A DNA stretch of 61,834 nt from Sphingobium jiangsuense (GCF_014196495.1 NZ_JACIDT010000022.1:1-61834); one strand, 5' to 3'; shown: positions 15,668-25,084, counted from the first letter of the stretch. Program-made: numbers and translations. The notes: a model not told the origin generated them from the letters alone.

Positions 15668-16129
15668 ATGGCAGAAACGCAGGAAGCCACTGTCGGCTAT
15701 ATGGGGGAGGTCTGGCTGCATGACGGCACTTCCCTCTATGAACTTAATCAGGTGAAATCATTTCAAGTGCCGGGCGGCGGCCAGCGCGAGCAGGTGGAAA
15801 CCACACATCTGAAATCACCGGGGTGGCGGCGCGAATATCTGTCCACCTTCTACGAGGACAGCGAATTCGAGGTTGTGCTGAACAGCCGCCCCATGTCGAC
15901 CACGGACACGCTGCTCGAAACGGCCAGCAAGGCGGACGATGTTCGCGCGATGAAGGTTGTGCTGCCGGAGAATGGCGAGCCGGTGGCGCAGATCGAACTG
16001 ACCGCCAAGTGCATCGGCTATGATCGCGGTGAAGTTACCCCCGATGGGGTGCTGGAAGCGACCGCGACTTTCCGCGTCGTCACCATCGAGGATATCGACG
16101 AATATGTCGCTCCCGGAGGAGGCGGCTGA
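15668..16129 (+). CDS. Major tail tube protein
   Basis: 153 aa. It is a single-domain, beta-rich protein: VEVAV-like strands from EATVGYMGEVWLHDGTSL, a long loop around KSFQVPGGGQREQVETTHLK and a C-terminal strand EATATFRVVTIEDIDEY. This is the layout of lambda gpV-like tube subunits, which stack as hexamer rings along the tape measure. It is the gene just before the tail chaperones, as expected. Its stop overlaps the chaperone start by one base. Confidence 0.75.
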   Translation: MAETQEATVGYMGEVWLHDGTSLYELNQVKSFQVPGGGQREQVETTHLKSPGWRREYLSTFYEDSEFEVVLNSRPMSTTDTLLETASKADDVRAMKVVLPENGEPVAQIELTAKCIGYDRGEVTPDGVLEATATFRVVTIEDIDEYVAPGGGG

Positions 16130-16545
16130 TGCCGAACATCCATAAGGGGGAGGCCTCTTTCACGACATCCGATGGAGAAACCTACCATCTGGTGATGGAC
16201 TTCAACGCCTTCGCGATCGCGGAGGATGCGGCCGACATGGACCTGAACTCGCTGCTGAGGGCGGTGTCGCCGGACGTCGATCCCGCTACCGGAAAAGTTG
16301 TCCGGCAGCCTCGCATCAAGCATTTGGGAGCACTGCTCCATGGTGCGCTTCAGGCGCGCCATCCGGGCATCACCCACCGTCAGGCCATCAACCTGCTGGG
16401 TTCCGGTGAGGAAGTCGGAGCCGCGATCGCCAAGGCCCTTTCCGGCGCAATGCTGAAGGATGGCACCGAGAGTGCGGAGGGAAAGGCTCCGGCGGCGCCT
16501 GGGACTGGGACGAAGCCCAAGAAAGCTGGGCGCAGTCAGGACTAG
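16129..16545 (+). CDS. Tail assembly chaperone G (zero frame)
   Basis: 138 aa. It is helical and acidic, with SFTTSDGETYHLVMDFNAFA near 9 and DLNSLLRAVSPDV near 44, in the style of alphaproteobacterial siphophage and GTA tail chaperones. It binds the tape-measure protein during tail assembly. A -1 slippery heptamer in its last 22 codons diverts some ribosomes into the longer G-T product. Confidence 0.8.
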   Translation: MPNIHKGEASFTTSDGETYHLVMDFNAFAIAEDAADMDLNSLLRAVSPDVDPATGKVVRQPRIKHLGALLHGALQARHPGITHRQAINLLGSGEEVGAAIAKALSGAMLKDGTESAEGKAPAAPGTGTKPKKAGRSQD

Positions 16546-16793
16546 ACCCTGACGCCTTCTGGCGTCAGACGTTCCGATCCTACCACAATGTCCTGCGCGG
16601 TCGGCTGCGTGGCGAGCGGGAGCGCATCGTCACGCTGGCCCACCAGATCGAAGCGATGGCCCGCCAGAAGCATCTGCGAAAACTGTCGGCCTATCTGCCG
16701 CAGGAAAAGAAGCAGGGCGACGGGGCCGCATCGGTTCTGGCGATGCTGCGGCGGTTCAAGAAGCGGCAGGATGAAAAAAGGGGCGGAACATAG
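16129..16793 (+). CDS. Tail assembly chaperone G-T fusion by -1 frameshift
   Basis: 221 aa if ribosomes shift -1 at 16479-16485. The T part has no start codon of its own. It runs open from 16479 to TAG 16791-16793 and begins Gly-Lys-Gly-Ser, then AWDWDEAQESWAQSGLDPDAF. The LDPDAFWRQTFRSY motif and the basic helical tail are typical of the second tail-chaperone segment. In lambda the G-to-GT ratio is critical for tail assembly. The frame was found by reading the sequence; the shift itself is inferred. Confidence 0.8.
16479..16485 (+). promoter_or_regulatory. Ribosomal -1 slippery site G GGA AAG
   Basis: GGGAAAG sits in the exact phase required (G GGA AAG in the zero frame) and is the same heptamer used by lambda G-T. 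After a one-base slip, the frame stays open for 104 codons. Confidence 0.8.
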
Positions 16794-16800
16794 CCGCCCC
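16774..16800 (-). terminator. Terminator of the antisense lipoprotein gene
   Basis: Read leftward, a 7-bp stem GGGGCGG/CCGCCCC with a 7-nt loop is followed by six Ts (A run 16774-16779 on +). It overlaps the last codons of the G-T frame, so one sequence codes and terminates on opposite strands. Confidence 0.75.
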
Positions 16801-16806
16801 TTAATC

Positions 16807-17139
16807 TCATTTTTCTTCTTTAATACCGACGCATTGCTTCCAGATGCCACCTATAGTCCCGAATTCCTTACGGTATTCGATACGGCTTCCTGTTCCTTCC
16901 GGGAAAACAGAAAAAGCCAGAGAGACGCCGCCGTAACCATTTTTGATGAGTACAACACGCGATCCATCGTCACGAGGCATCGGCGCGGTATTGTTCTTGT
17001 TCGCCAAGCAGAATGCTACTTCATCAGCGCTTTTCGGCGAGTGGAAAACTTCTGTAGGTGCTTTGCTCAACACCTTCTGAGTCGACGCGCACCCCTGAAG
17101 CGCAAGTCCGGCAACCGCTAAAAGTAAAACAATCCTCAT
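16807..17139 (-). CDS. Leftward lipoprotein inside the tail operon (moron candidate)
   Basis: 110 aa from ATG 17139. The signal peptide MRIVLLLAVAGLALQGCAS ends in a lipobox (LQGC), so the mature protein is lipid-anchored in an envelope membrane. The mature part is small and basic with two Cys (FCLANK, KQCVG) and no recognised domain. It lies between the tail chaperones and the tape measure but is read the opposite way, with its own terminator. Such genes are usually expressed from the lysogen; a surface or superinfection-exclusion role is inferred, not shown. Confidence 0.75.
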   Translation of the reverse strand: MRIVLLLAVAGLALQGCASTQKVLSKAPTEVFHSPKSADEVAFCLANKNNTAPMPRDDGSRVVLIKNGYGGVSLAFSVFPEGTGSRIEYRKEFGTIGGIWKQCVGIKEEK

Positions 17140-17181
17140 ATCGCCCCCAGTTGTTATTGGCGAAATTCGTGGAGACGATTT

Positions 17182-19971
17182 ATGGCTCGAGGTCAAGGCC
17201 AAGGTGTCGTTCTTGGCTATCTCCGCTACATCCTCGGTTTCGACGCCCTCGCGTTCGAGGAAGGTCTGGCCGACGCGGAGAAGCGGATGAAGGCGGCGGA
17301 GCGCTCCATCCGCAAGATCGGCCAGAAGTTCGAGAGCGTCGGCAAGTCCCTGACCACCTATGTCACTTTGCCGGTGGCTGGCGCTGCTGCCGCTATCCTA
17401 AAGATGGGTGGAGATTTCGAAGCGAGCATGAACAAGGTCGCGATCTCGACGGAGGGGTCGGCGGCCGAGATGAAGGCCATGAACGACCTGGCCCTGAAGT
17501 TGGGCAAGGATACTGTTTTCGGCGCGACTGATGCTGCTGACGCTATGGACGAACTGGCGAAGAACGGCCTTTCCGCGCGCCAAATTCTCGATGGTGCAGC
17601 GACGGCTGCGGTCAATCTGGCCGCCGCCGCCGGTTCCGAATTGTCCCCAGCGGCACAGGCCGTCACCGACGTGATGCAGCAGTTCAAGCTCACAACCGAT
17701 CAACTGCCTGATGCCGTCAACCAGATCACGGGCGCGGTGAACCAATCGAAACTGGATTTTTCGGATTTCGCGCAGGGCATCGCGCAAGCCGGTGGCGTTG
17801 CCGGCAGCGTTGGCGTTTCCTTTCAGGATTTCAATGCTGTGCTCGCCAGCACCTCCTCGCTCTTCGCCAGCGGATCGGACGCGGGGACGAGCTTCAAATC
17901 TTTTCTGACCGCCCTGCCCGGAAACTCGAAGCAGGCGATCGAGGCGATGAAGGAATATGGCCTACAATTCTATGACGCGCAGGGGAATATGCGTTCCATG
18001 GCGGAGATCGCCGAGGAATTGCGCACGAAGCTGGGCGGGTTGAATGATCAGGCGAAAACCAATGTCCTGAAAACTATTTTCGGCACCGACGCCATGAGGA
18101 CTGCCATCGGCCTGATGGATCAGGGTGCAAAAGGCATCGACCTGATCAAGTCCAAGATCGCGGAAACCGATGCGGCCGCGCAGTCCGCCCAGCGTCTAAA
18201 GGGCTTTAATGGGCAGATGGAGCAGTTGAAGGGCGCAGTCGAGACGCTGGCGATCACCATCGCGCAGTCCGGCCTGCTGGAATTTGTTACGGGCATCGTC
18301 ACCAGCCTCGGCAATTTCGTGGACAAGCTGGCCGAGGTGAACCCCACCATCCTGAAATGGGGATTGATACTCGCGGGCATTGCGGCGGTTGTCGGCCCCG
18401 TTGCCGTTGCCATCGGCGTCGTGGTCAATGCTCTGGCTCCGCTGGTGGCAATGATCGGCACCGCCGTGACGGCTGCCGGAGGAATAGGGGCGGTGATAGC
18501 AGCGCTTGCCCCGCCATTCTTAGCGGTCGCGGCGGCGGTCGCGGCGGTGTGGGTCGCGTGGAAAAATTGGGATAGTATCGGTCCTGTCCTCTCGGATATC
18601 GGGTCTGCGATCAAGGATGCCATCGGCCCGGCTGCGATTTCCATGTTCGAAGCATTGAAGGAGGCTGCCCTCGCGCTCTGGAACAGCGCGTTCATGGACC
18701 AGATCAGGCTGATAATCAGCGATATTGCAGCCTTCGGGAAGATCATTGCCAGCGTGATCGGCGCCGAAGCGCCTGGCGTCTTTCGGGCCTTTGCCAGCGC
18801 GGTCAGCGGCGTTTTCAATATCGTGGCAGAAGTCATCCGCGCCGTGGTCGCGTTACTGTCCGGCGATTTCGCCGGAGCGTGGCAGCATGTGCAGGGCGCC
18901 ATTTCGGCGGGTGTGACGGCTATTCGCGGCGTGCTCGGCGGCCTCTACGATGCGGCGATAGCAGGCGTGAAGGCGTTGGTCGCAGGCATATCCGAATGGA
19001 TGGGGGGCAAGCTGGACAAGATATGGGAAGGCGCCAAGCAAAAAATCCAGTCGGTTGCCGACAAGTTCAAATGGCTATGGGACGTGGTGGTCGGTCACAG
19101 CTACGTGCCTGACATGGTGGACGCCATCGGCGCGAACATGGCGCGCCTGAAAGGATTGATGGTCGATCCGACGGCGAAGGCGACCCAGACTGCGGCGGAA
19201 GCCTTTCGCGCCATGGCGGGCAAGATCGGTGATATTCTCGATGGCCTTTACCCCAAGGCGTCGGAGCTGCGCGAGGAACTGGAAAAGCTGGCGATCCTTC
19301 AGGCCGATACTACTCTTGATCCGAATGTTCGTCTGTCGGCAATCATCAAGCAGCAGCAGCGCATCGCCGCCGCGCGCACCGCCGCAAATGATGAAGTCAA
19401 TCCGGCTCTGGTCGTCCCCGGTCTGGAAAGCGCCTATGCTTCTGTCGCCAAGGCCGGACAGGATGCCGCCGCGCAATTGCAGGCGGTGAACGACAATACC
19501 GGCCAGTCCTTCGTCGATATGGCGAACACAGCCCTGAATGCTCTCAGCAATCTGGCGCAGTCGATCAAGAACGGCGGCATTCTGGATATCATGTCGAACC
19601 TCTTCAATGCCTTCGGCTCGCTTGCCAAGACGGGTCTGCTCGGCAGTGGCCTTAAGGCAACCTTCACAGATTTCACCGGCATTTCCGGTTTTCGAGCGAA
19701 TGGCGGGCCAGTGCGATCCGGCAGCAGCTATGTCGTAGGAGAAAATGGCCCGGAGTTGTTCACCGCCAATCGATCTGGCTATATCCATCCCTCGGCTGGT
19801 AACGATAATCCTCGGAGATTTTATTTCGACCTGCGCGGGGCAGTGATGACCGCCGATCTGGTAGCGCAGATGAACCGCATCGGCCAGACGGCGGCCGTCG
19901 GCGGCGCGCTGGCGGGATCGCAGCAGGCGCAGAGCAGCCTCGCCCGCCGCAGCCGGAACCGGATACCCTGA
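17182..19971 (+). CDS. Tail tape measure protein (TP901 family)
   Basis: 929 aa. The N-terminus (FDALAFEEGLADAEKRMKAA; FESVGKSLTTYVTLPVAGAA) and the helix FEASMNKVAISTEGSAAEMKA are the TP901 core signature. Two or three long hydrophobic segments lie near residues 390-465 and an Ala/Gly-rich helical stretch follows. The protein fixes tail length; at about 0.15 nm per residue it predicts a tail near 140 nm. The C-terminus (NGGPVRSGSSYVVGENGPEL) is the conserved tape-measure ending. Its stop overlaps the next start by one base. Confidence 0.9.
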   Translation: MARGQGQGVVLGYLRYILGFDALAFEEGLADAEKRMKAAERSIRKIGQKFESVGKSLTTYVTLPVAGAAAAILKMGGDFEASMNKVAISTEGSAAEMKAMNDLALKLGKDTVFGATDAADAMDELAKNGLSARQILDGAATAAVNLAAAAGSELSPAAQAVTDVMQQFKLTTDQLPDAVNQITGAVNQSKLDFSDFAQGIAQAGGVAGSVGVSFQDFNAVLASTSSLFASGSDAGTSFKSFLTALPGNSKQAIEAMKEYGLQFYDAQGNMRSMAEIAEELRTKLGGLNDQAKTNVLKTIFGTDAMRTAIGLMDQGAKGIDLIKSKIAETDAAAQSAQRLKGFNGQMEQLKGAVETLAITIAQSGLLEFVTGIVTSLGNFVDKLAEVNPTILKWGLILAGIAAVVGPVAVAIGVVVNALAPLVAMIGTAVTAAGGIGAVIAALAPPFLAVAAAVAAVWVAWKNWDSIGPVLSDIGSAIKDAIGPAAISMFEALKEAALALWNSAFMDQIRLIISDIAAFGKIIASVIGAEAPGVFRAFASAVSGVFNIVAEVIRAVVALLSGDFAGAWQHVQGAISAGVTAIRGVLGGLYDAAIAGVKALVAGISEWMGGKLDKIWEGAKQKIQSVADKFKWLWDVVVGHSYVPDMVDAIGANMARLKGLMVDPTAKATQTAAEAFRAMAGKIGDILDGLYPKASELREELEKLAILQADTTLDPNVRLSAIIKQQQRIAAARTAANDEVNPALVVPGLESAYASVAKAGQDAAAQLQAVNDNTGQSFVDMANTALNALSNLAQSIKNGGILDIMSNLFNAFGSLAKTGLLGSGLKATFTDFTGISGFRANGGPVRSGSSYVVGENGPELFTANRSGYIHPSAGNDNPRRFYFDLRGAVMTADLVAQMNRIGQTAAVGGALAGSQQAQSSLARRSRNRIP

Positions 19972-20573
19972 TGGCGATCACCCTCCCTGCCGATCCCGCG
20001 CCCAACGGGGCGACGCCGTTCCTGCGCGATTTCGGGGGCGTGCTGACCCCGTCCCTTGGCGGCCCGGAACTGCGCATCAACCGGGTCGGAACCCGCTTCG
20101 GCCTGCGCGTGACGATGCCGCCGCTGCTGAGCGACGAGGCCGGGCGGCTGTTCGTCGCACGGCTGTTGCAGGCGCGCTTCGACCGCCTGTTGATGGAATG
20201 GCCGCTACTGGACTTCGACCCCGGCACGCCCGGCGCGCCGCTCATCAGCGCGGCGGTGTCGGGCGGCTCGGTCATCGGGATCAAGGGGCTGGCGGCGGGC
20301 TATCAGGTTCGGGAGGGCCAGTTCTTCAGCATCGTGCATGGCGGGCGGCGCTACATGCACATGTTCACTGCGGCGGCGACCGCCAGCGGGGCCGGAGTGA
20401 TCGCTGCCGCGACCATTTTCCCGATGCTGCGCAGCAACCTTGCGGTCAATGACGTGCTGGAGATCGCGAAGCCGATGATCGAGGGCAATGTGCTGCCCGG
20501 TGATGAGCTGAGCTGGGAACTGGACGTTGCCCGGCTCGTGGGTTTGGCCTTTTCTGTGGTGGAGGCGGCGTGA
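19971..20573 (+). CDS. Distal-tail-like structural protein
   Basis: 200 aa. It has an all-beta pattern with PFLRDFGGVLTPSLGGPELR near 17 and GTRFGLRVTMPPLLSDEAGR near 40. The position right after the tape measure is where distal-tail or M-like proteins lie. No exact family is recognised beyond phage tail proteins of sphingomonad siphophages. A hub role is inferred from order. Confidence 0.65.
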   Translation: MAITLPADPAPNGATPFLRDFGGVLTPSLGGPELRINRVGTRFGLRVTMPPLLSDEAGRLFVARLLQARFDRLLMEWPLLDFDPGTPGAPLISAAVSGGSVIGIKGLAAGYQVREGQFFSIVHGGRRYMHMFTAAATASGAGVIAAATIFPMLRSNLAVNDVLEIAKPMIEGNVLPGDELSWELDVARLVGLAFSVVEAA

Positions 20574-20720
20574 ATGATGTTTCCGAGGGTGCGGGCGTCC
20601 ACCTCCGCACTGGCCGACCTTACCCGCTCCCATGCGCGGCGCCGCATGATCGTCGCATATCCCGCCTCCGGGCCTCGGAAGCGCGAGAATAGCTGAATTT
20701 CAGCATCATTGAAACTGACA

Positions 20721-20753
20721 GGGTCGCCCTCACCGGCGGCCCTTTTCTTTTTT
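20721..20753 (+). terminator. Terminator-like hairpin before the tail-hub gene
   Basis: An 8-bp stem GGGTCGCC (20721-20728) with GGCGGCCC (20735-20742), containing one G-U pair, is followed by TTTTCTTTTTT. The ribosome-binding GGGGGAC of the next gene begins at once. The preceding 150 bases (20574-20720) hold no gene. Confidence 0.75.
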
Positions 20754-20764
20754 GGGGGACCGTC

Positions 20765-21430
20765 TTGGACGCAGCATTGCAAGCCGCGCTCAGCCAGCCA
20801 GTTGTCTGGCTGTTCGGCGCGATCCGTATCGACATGGGCGGCATAGGCGGGCGGCTTTCGCCCCTGTGCCTGCTCGACGGCGCGGGGCAGCTCACGATCA
20901 ACGGCGAAACCTATGTCGGCGCGGATGATTTCTTCGGCGCGATTGACAGCATCGATGTGATTTCGGAGGCGGACGGCGAGGAAGCACCGGAAATCCGCCT
21001 TTCCTTGCTGCCGCCCTCCACTTCCGCCGCCGCGCAGCTCGCCAGTCCGCTGATGCAGGGCCGGGAGGTCCGCGTGATGGTTGGCGCGATCGATCCCACG
21101 ACCGGCCTGACGATCGGGCAGCCGGAAATCAAATTTCTCGGTGAAATCGACGTGCCGACGCTCTCCGTCTCCGAAGGGCAGCGGAGCCTCGAATTTACGG
21201 TGGTGAGCGCGTTCGAGCGGCTGTTCGAGGTCGAGGACGGCGTGCGGGCGCAGGATGGCTGGCACCAGTCGATCTGGCCCGGCGAGAAGGGCCTCGAATA
21301 TATGACCGGCACCGACAAGAATTTATATTGGGGCGCGCGTCCTCCGGCTGCGTCCGGGCAGGTTGGCTGGAAGCAATATGCGATGGCGAACGCATGGGGG
21401 GCGAGCGCCAGCTTGCTGGCCCACCAATGA
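20765..21430 (+). CDS. Tail hub protein, DUF2163-like N-terminal type
   Basis: 221 aa, starting at TTG 20765 with GGGGGAC four bases before it. The beta-rich middle has GRLSPLCLLDGAGQLTINGE near 29 and VISEADGEEAPEIRLSLLPP near 61. FLGEIDVPTLSVSEGQRSLE near 121 is the pattern of DUF2163-like baseplate-hub proteins. The C-terminus WGARPPAASGQVGWKQYAMA is similar to GTA-like hub ends. It overlaps the cysteine-protease-like gene by 4 bp. Confidence 0.65.
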   Translation: MDAALQAALSQPVVWLFGAIRIDMGGIGGRLSPLCLLDGAGQLTINGETYVGADDFFGAIDSIDVISEADGEEAPEIRLSLLPPSTSAAAQLASPLMQGREVRVMVGAIDPTTGLTIGQPEIKFLGEIDVPTLSVSEGQRSLEFTVVSAFERLFEVEDGVRAQDGWHQSIWPGEKGLEYMTGTDKNLYWGARPPAASGQVGWKQYAMANAWGASASLLAHQ

Positions 21431-21861
21431 CGCCGATCGAAAAGCGCCATCAGGCCACGACCCTCACGGTCGAGAAATACAAGGTTCGCGCTTTCCGCTG
21501 GGGTAGCTGCGACTGCGGCAAGATCGCGGCGTTCCATGCGCGCAAGTTCGGCTGGAAGGTACCGAAAACCGGGACGTACAAGAGCGCGATCGGCGCGGCG
21601 AAATATCTCAAATCGCTGGGTGTCGAGACGTTGCCGGAGCTGCTCGACCAGATCGGCTTTGCGCAGATCGCGCCTGCGGCCGCGATGATGGGCGATTTCG
21701 TGTCCTTCGCCTCCGACGATCCGATCGGCGGGGTAGGGATCGTGGTCGGAAACGGCAATATGATGGCGTTCCACGAGGCGCATGCCACCCCGGTCATCAT
21801 GTCGATGGCGAACATCGATCGTGCATGGTCGATCCTGCCGGTGGAGATCGCCCATGGCTAA
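21427..21861 (+). CDS. NlpC/P60-like tail peptidase (DUF6950-type)
   Basis: 144 aa from ATG 21427. FRWGSCDCGKIAAFHARKFG near 24-43 has the Cys position used by NlpC/P60 peptidases. PAAAMMGDFVSFASDDPIGG near 90 is the conserved core strand region and MAFHEAHATPVIM near 120 supplies a His. Such proteins sit at the tail tip and cut peptidoglycan cross-links during DNA entry. Catalytic assignment is by pattern. It overlaps the host-specificity gene by 8 bp. Confidence 0.65.
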   Translation: MTPIEKRHQATTLTVEKYKVRAFRWGSCDCGKIAAFHARKFGWKVPKTGTYKSAIGAAKYLKSLGVETLPELLDQIGFAQIAPAAAMMGDFVSFASDDPIGGVGIVVGNGNMMAFHEAHATPVIMSMANIDRAWSILPVEIAHG

Positions 21862-24800
21862 GGCGCTCAAGACGGTCGGCACAGTCGTGGCCGTGGTCGC
21901 GCTGGCGGCGACCGGCGTCGGCCTCGCCGCCGGTGGCGCGGTAGCAGCTGCGGCAGGATCGGCCACTGCGGCGACAGCGATGAGCGTCGCGGGCTATGCG
22001 GGCCTTGCTTCCGGCGTGCTCGGCGCGGTGTCGGCGCTGGCGTTCAAGCCGAAATTCACCTCGCAAGGCAGCCCGACACGGTTCACCACCAATCCGCAAA
22101 GCGGTATCCCCTATGCGTTCGGGCGCACCCGCATGTCGGGCCTGCGAATCTTCGCGGATACCTATGACGGCTTCAAGGTGAAGGCGGAGCATGACGTGCT
22201 GGCCTTTCTGGTTATGCTGTCGGCGGGCGGTCAGATCGACGCGATCGAGAAGTTCACCGCCGACAATGAGGTCGTGACGTTCAAGGCGAACGGAAACGCC
22301 AACGGCAAATTCGAAGATTATATGAATCAGGCTGTCCACCTCGGCGGCTATCAGGACACCGCGCTGCCATTCGCGTTCGGCGGCAAATCGCCTCCGGGCC
22401 TGACGGCCGCGCATAAGCTGTCCGGCATCACCCATGCGCGCTGGTCGCTGCGCTTCGATACGGACGGCAAGCTCTATGGCGCTGGCGTGCCGGAACCGGC
22501 GTGGATCGGGCGCTGGGTCCGGGTCTATGATCCTCGTCTCGACAGCGCCTATCCGGGCGGCTCCGGACCGTGCCGCGCGCTCGACGAGAGCACCTATGTC
22601 TGGTCGCGCAACCCGGCGCTGCACGCCCTGACATGGTGCCTTGGCCGCTGGCAGAACGGCAAGAAGGTGCTGGGCATCGGCGCTCCGGTCGCGAATATCC
22701 GCGTGGCCGATTTCGTCGAGGCGGCCAATGTAGCGGACGCTAATGGCTGGCATTGCGGCGGTGTCGAATGGTCCACTGACAGCAAATGGTCGATCCTGAA
22801 ACGCATGCTTCAGGCGGGCGGCGCTGTGCCGACGATGACCGGCGCGATGATCGGCTGCCGGGCCGTGGCTCCGCGCATCTCCATCGCGACGATCACCAGT
22901 GCCGACCTGCTCGACGAATTGACCGTCGCGGCCACAAAGCCGCGCCGCGAGCGGTTTAACACGGTCATCCCGCGCTATCGCAGCGAGGCGCACGAGTGGG
23001 AGATCATCAGCGCCGCGCCGGTAAGCGTCCCGGCCTATGTGACGATGGACGGCGGCGTCCGGCAGAAGGAGATCGACTATCCGCTGGTACAGGCCGAGGT
23101 GGGACAGGCGGGCGTCGATGGCGATTTGCAGGCGGGGCAGCTTGCCGCCTATGATATCGTCAACAGCCGCGAGGCCGGGCCGATCAGTTGGACGACCGGG
23201 CCCAAGTTCATCGGACTGAAGACCGGCGATTGCGTCACGCTGCATGTACCGGACGAGGGCCTCGACAATCAGCCGGTCATCATCACCAGTGTATCGCTCG
23301 ATCCCTCGACCGCGAAAATCAGCTTCACGGCGGAAACCGAGACGGCAAGCAAACATGCCTTTGCGCTGGGGCAGACGGCGGTTCCGCCCACCGCCTTCGC
23401 CCTGACGCCCCCGCCGGTGCCGTTGACGCCGGAAATCGAGGACTGGTCGCTATCGGCGGCGCTGGACGATAACGGGATGCCTTATCTCGCGCTGACCGGC
23501 GATGTGTCGGAAGTCTCGATTGGCAGCGTGCTGATACAATATCGCCGCGCAGCCGATCTGGAATGGAGCGCGGCGGGGATAGTCGTCATATCGTCCGATG
23601 ATGAGGTGCACTACAGCATTTCAGGAGTGGACGGCGCGGCGGAATATCTGGTGCGCGTCGCCTATCAGACGGGCACCGCGCTTGGCGACTGGCTGGAATT
23701 GGGGCCTGTCACAGCGCCAGCCAACGCCATCACCGCGCTGATCGATGATCTGCAAACGACGATCGACGCGAAGCGCACCGTGTTCATCCAGCCCAACGCC
23801 CCCAGCGCGGCCGAGAGCGAGGAGAATGACTGGTGGCAGCAGACCACCGCCGACCGCTCGCAGGTCATCGCCACCTATCGGCGAGTGGCCGGGTCGGGGC
23901 TGTGGGGGCTTGGCGGCGATACATGGGCGATTGACGGCGACCATCTGGTGATGGCCTGGACGCCGGTCGAGGATGCACGCATCAGCGATGCATTGCAGGC
24001 GGCGACCGATGCCAGCAACCTTGCGGACAGCAAGGCGGTGGTGTTCACCATGTATTCGGCGGGCGATGCGGTGCCGGTCGGGACCGATATCGGCGACATG
24101 CTGGTGCGGGCCTATCTCTCGCCGGTGCAGGTCGATTACTGGAACGGCACGAACTGGGCTGCGGCTGCGACCTTCGGCGCGACCAGCGCGCAGGTGGCGA
24201 GCATCGCGCAGGCGCTGACCGACGCGGCCAATGCGCAGGCGACGGCGGATGGCAAGATCGACAGCTTCTATCAGGCGAGCGCGCCGTCGGGCGGAAGTCT
24301 CGGCGATCTGTGGTTCGACACCGACGACGGCAACAAGCAATATCGTCATGACGGGTCATCATGGGTCGCGGTGCAGGACGAAGCTATCGGCGCCGCGATC
24401 AGCGCCGCCGCTGGCGCTCAGGCGACGGCCGATGGCAAGGTCACGACATTCGTCGGGGAGGCCACGCCTACCCCCGAAGGCGATGGCGACCTCTGGTACA
24501 AGGCCAGCAGCCAGACGCTGAGCCGGTGGAACGGATCGGCCTGGGTGGTGGTGTCCTCGCTGGGCGCGCCCGCAGGCACGAATGTCGGCTCCACGCCCTC
24601 GACCACGGTCGAGAGCGGCGCCAATGCGGCAAATAACGGCGTCAACAGCGACGGGACGATCAAGACGGACAAGGTCGACACGCCCGCGATAGTCGACAAT
24701 GCGGTGACATCGCTCCCCAGCGTGGCGGGGACATCCGTGTTTTTCACCAACAGCCCGACATTGGCGGCGTCCTACACGTTCACGCCTGCGGGGCCATCGA

Positions 24801-25084
24801 GCAACCTGCTCGTTTTGATCTCAGGCGTCGTTCGGCTCGACGGCGACAATGTGGCGGGGACGACCGCCTATGTCTCTCTGCTCCGTGACGGTGGCACGGA
24901 CCTGATCGCTTCGCTCACCGTCACAGACGACCGCGACAGGCGAGTCCCCTTCTGCTTTTTCGCGACGATCAGTGGGCTGTCGGGGGCGCAGACCTTTTCG
25001 CTCTACGTCCGGAAAAGCACGTCGGGAAACACCAACGGACAAATTTCGCGGCCAGCGATCGCGATTGTGGAGGGTAAAAAGTGA
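21854..25084 (+). CDS. Phage tail tip / host-specificity protein (J-like)
   Basis: 1076 aa from ATG 21854. The N-terminus has a hydrophobic Ala/Gly-rich stretch (about 10-60) followed by the tail-tip core beginning GSPTRFTTNPQSGIPYAFGR near 74. Two repeated segments (ASAPSGGSLGDLWFDTDDG near 812 and EATPTPEGDGDLWYKASS near 868) are fibre-like modules. The C-terminal 150 residues form a beta-sandwich probably contacting the receptor. It determines host range in related phages. The GTG of the next gene overlaps its stop. Confidence 0.8.
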   Translation: MAKALKTVGTVVAVVALAATGVGLAAGGAVAAAAGSATAATAMSVAGYAGLASGVLGAVSALAFKPKFTSQGSPTRFTTNPQSGIPYAFGRTRMSGLRIFADTYDGFKVKAEHDVLAFLVMLSAGGQIDAIEKFTADNEVVTFKANGNANGKFEDYMNQAVHLGGYQDTALPFAFGGKSPPGLTAAHKLSGITHARWSLRFDTDGKLYGAGVPEPAWIGRWVRVYDPRLDSAYPGGSGPCRALDESTYVWSRNPALHALTWCLGRWQNGKKVLGIGAPVANIRVADFVEAANVADANGWHCGGVEWSTDSKWSILKRMLQAGGAVPTMTGAMIGCRAVAPRISIATITSADLLDELTVAATKPRRERFNTVIPRYRSEAHEWEIISAAPVSVPAYVTMDGGVRQKEIDYPLVQAEVGQAGVDGDLQAGQLAAYDIVNSREAGPISWTTGPKFIGLKTGDCVTLHVPDEGLDNQPVIITSVSLDPSTAKISFTAETETASKHAFALGQTAVPPTAFALTPPPVPLTPEIEDWSLSAALDDNGMPYLALTGDVSEVSIGSVLIQYRRAADLEWSAAGIVVISSDDEVHYSISGVDGAAEYLVRVAYQTGTALGDWLELGPVTAPANAITALIDDLQTTIDAKRTVFIQPNAPSAAESEENDWWQQTTADRSQVIATYRRVAGSGLWGLGGDTWAIDGDHLVMAWTPVEDARISDALQAATDASNLADSKAVVFTMYSAGDAVPVGTDIGDMLVRAYLSPVQVDYWNGTNWAAAATFGATSAQVASIAQALTDAANAQATADGKIDSFYQASAPSGGSLGDLWFDTDDGNKQYRHDGSSWVAVQDEAIGAAISAAAGAQATADGKVTTFVGEATPTPEGDGDLWYKASSQTLSRWNGSAWVVVSSLGAPAGTNVGSTPSTTVESGANAANNGVNSDGTIKTDKVDTPAIVDNAVTSLPSVAGTSVFFTNSPTLAASYTFTPAGPSSNLLVLISGVVRLDGDNVAGTTAYVSLLRDGGTDLIASLTVTDDRDRRVPFCFFATISGLSGAQTFSLYVRKSTSGNTNGQISRPAIAIVEGKK

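Noticed and set aside
21797..23356. Leftward 519-aa open frame opposite the tail-tip gene
   Set aside because: Antisense shadow. The amino-acid composition (very Arg/Asp-rich) and lack of motifs are typical of such frames.
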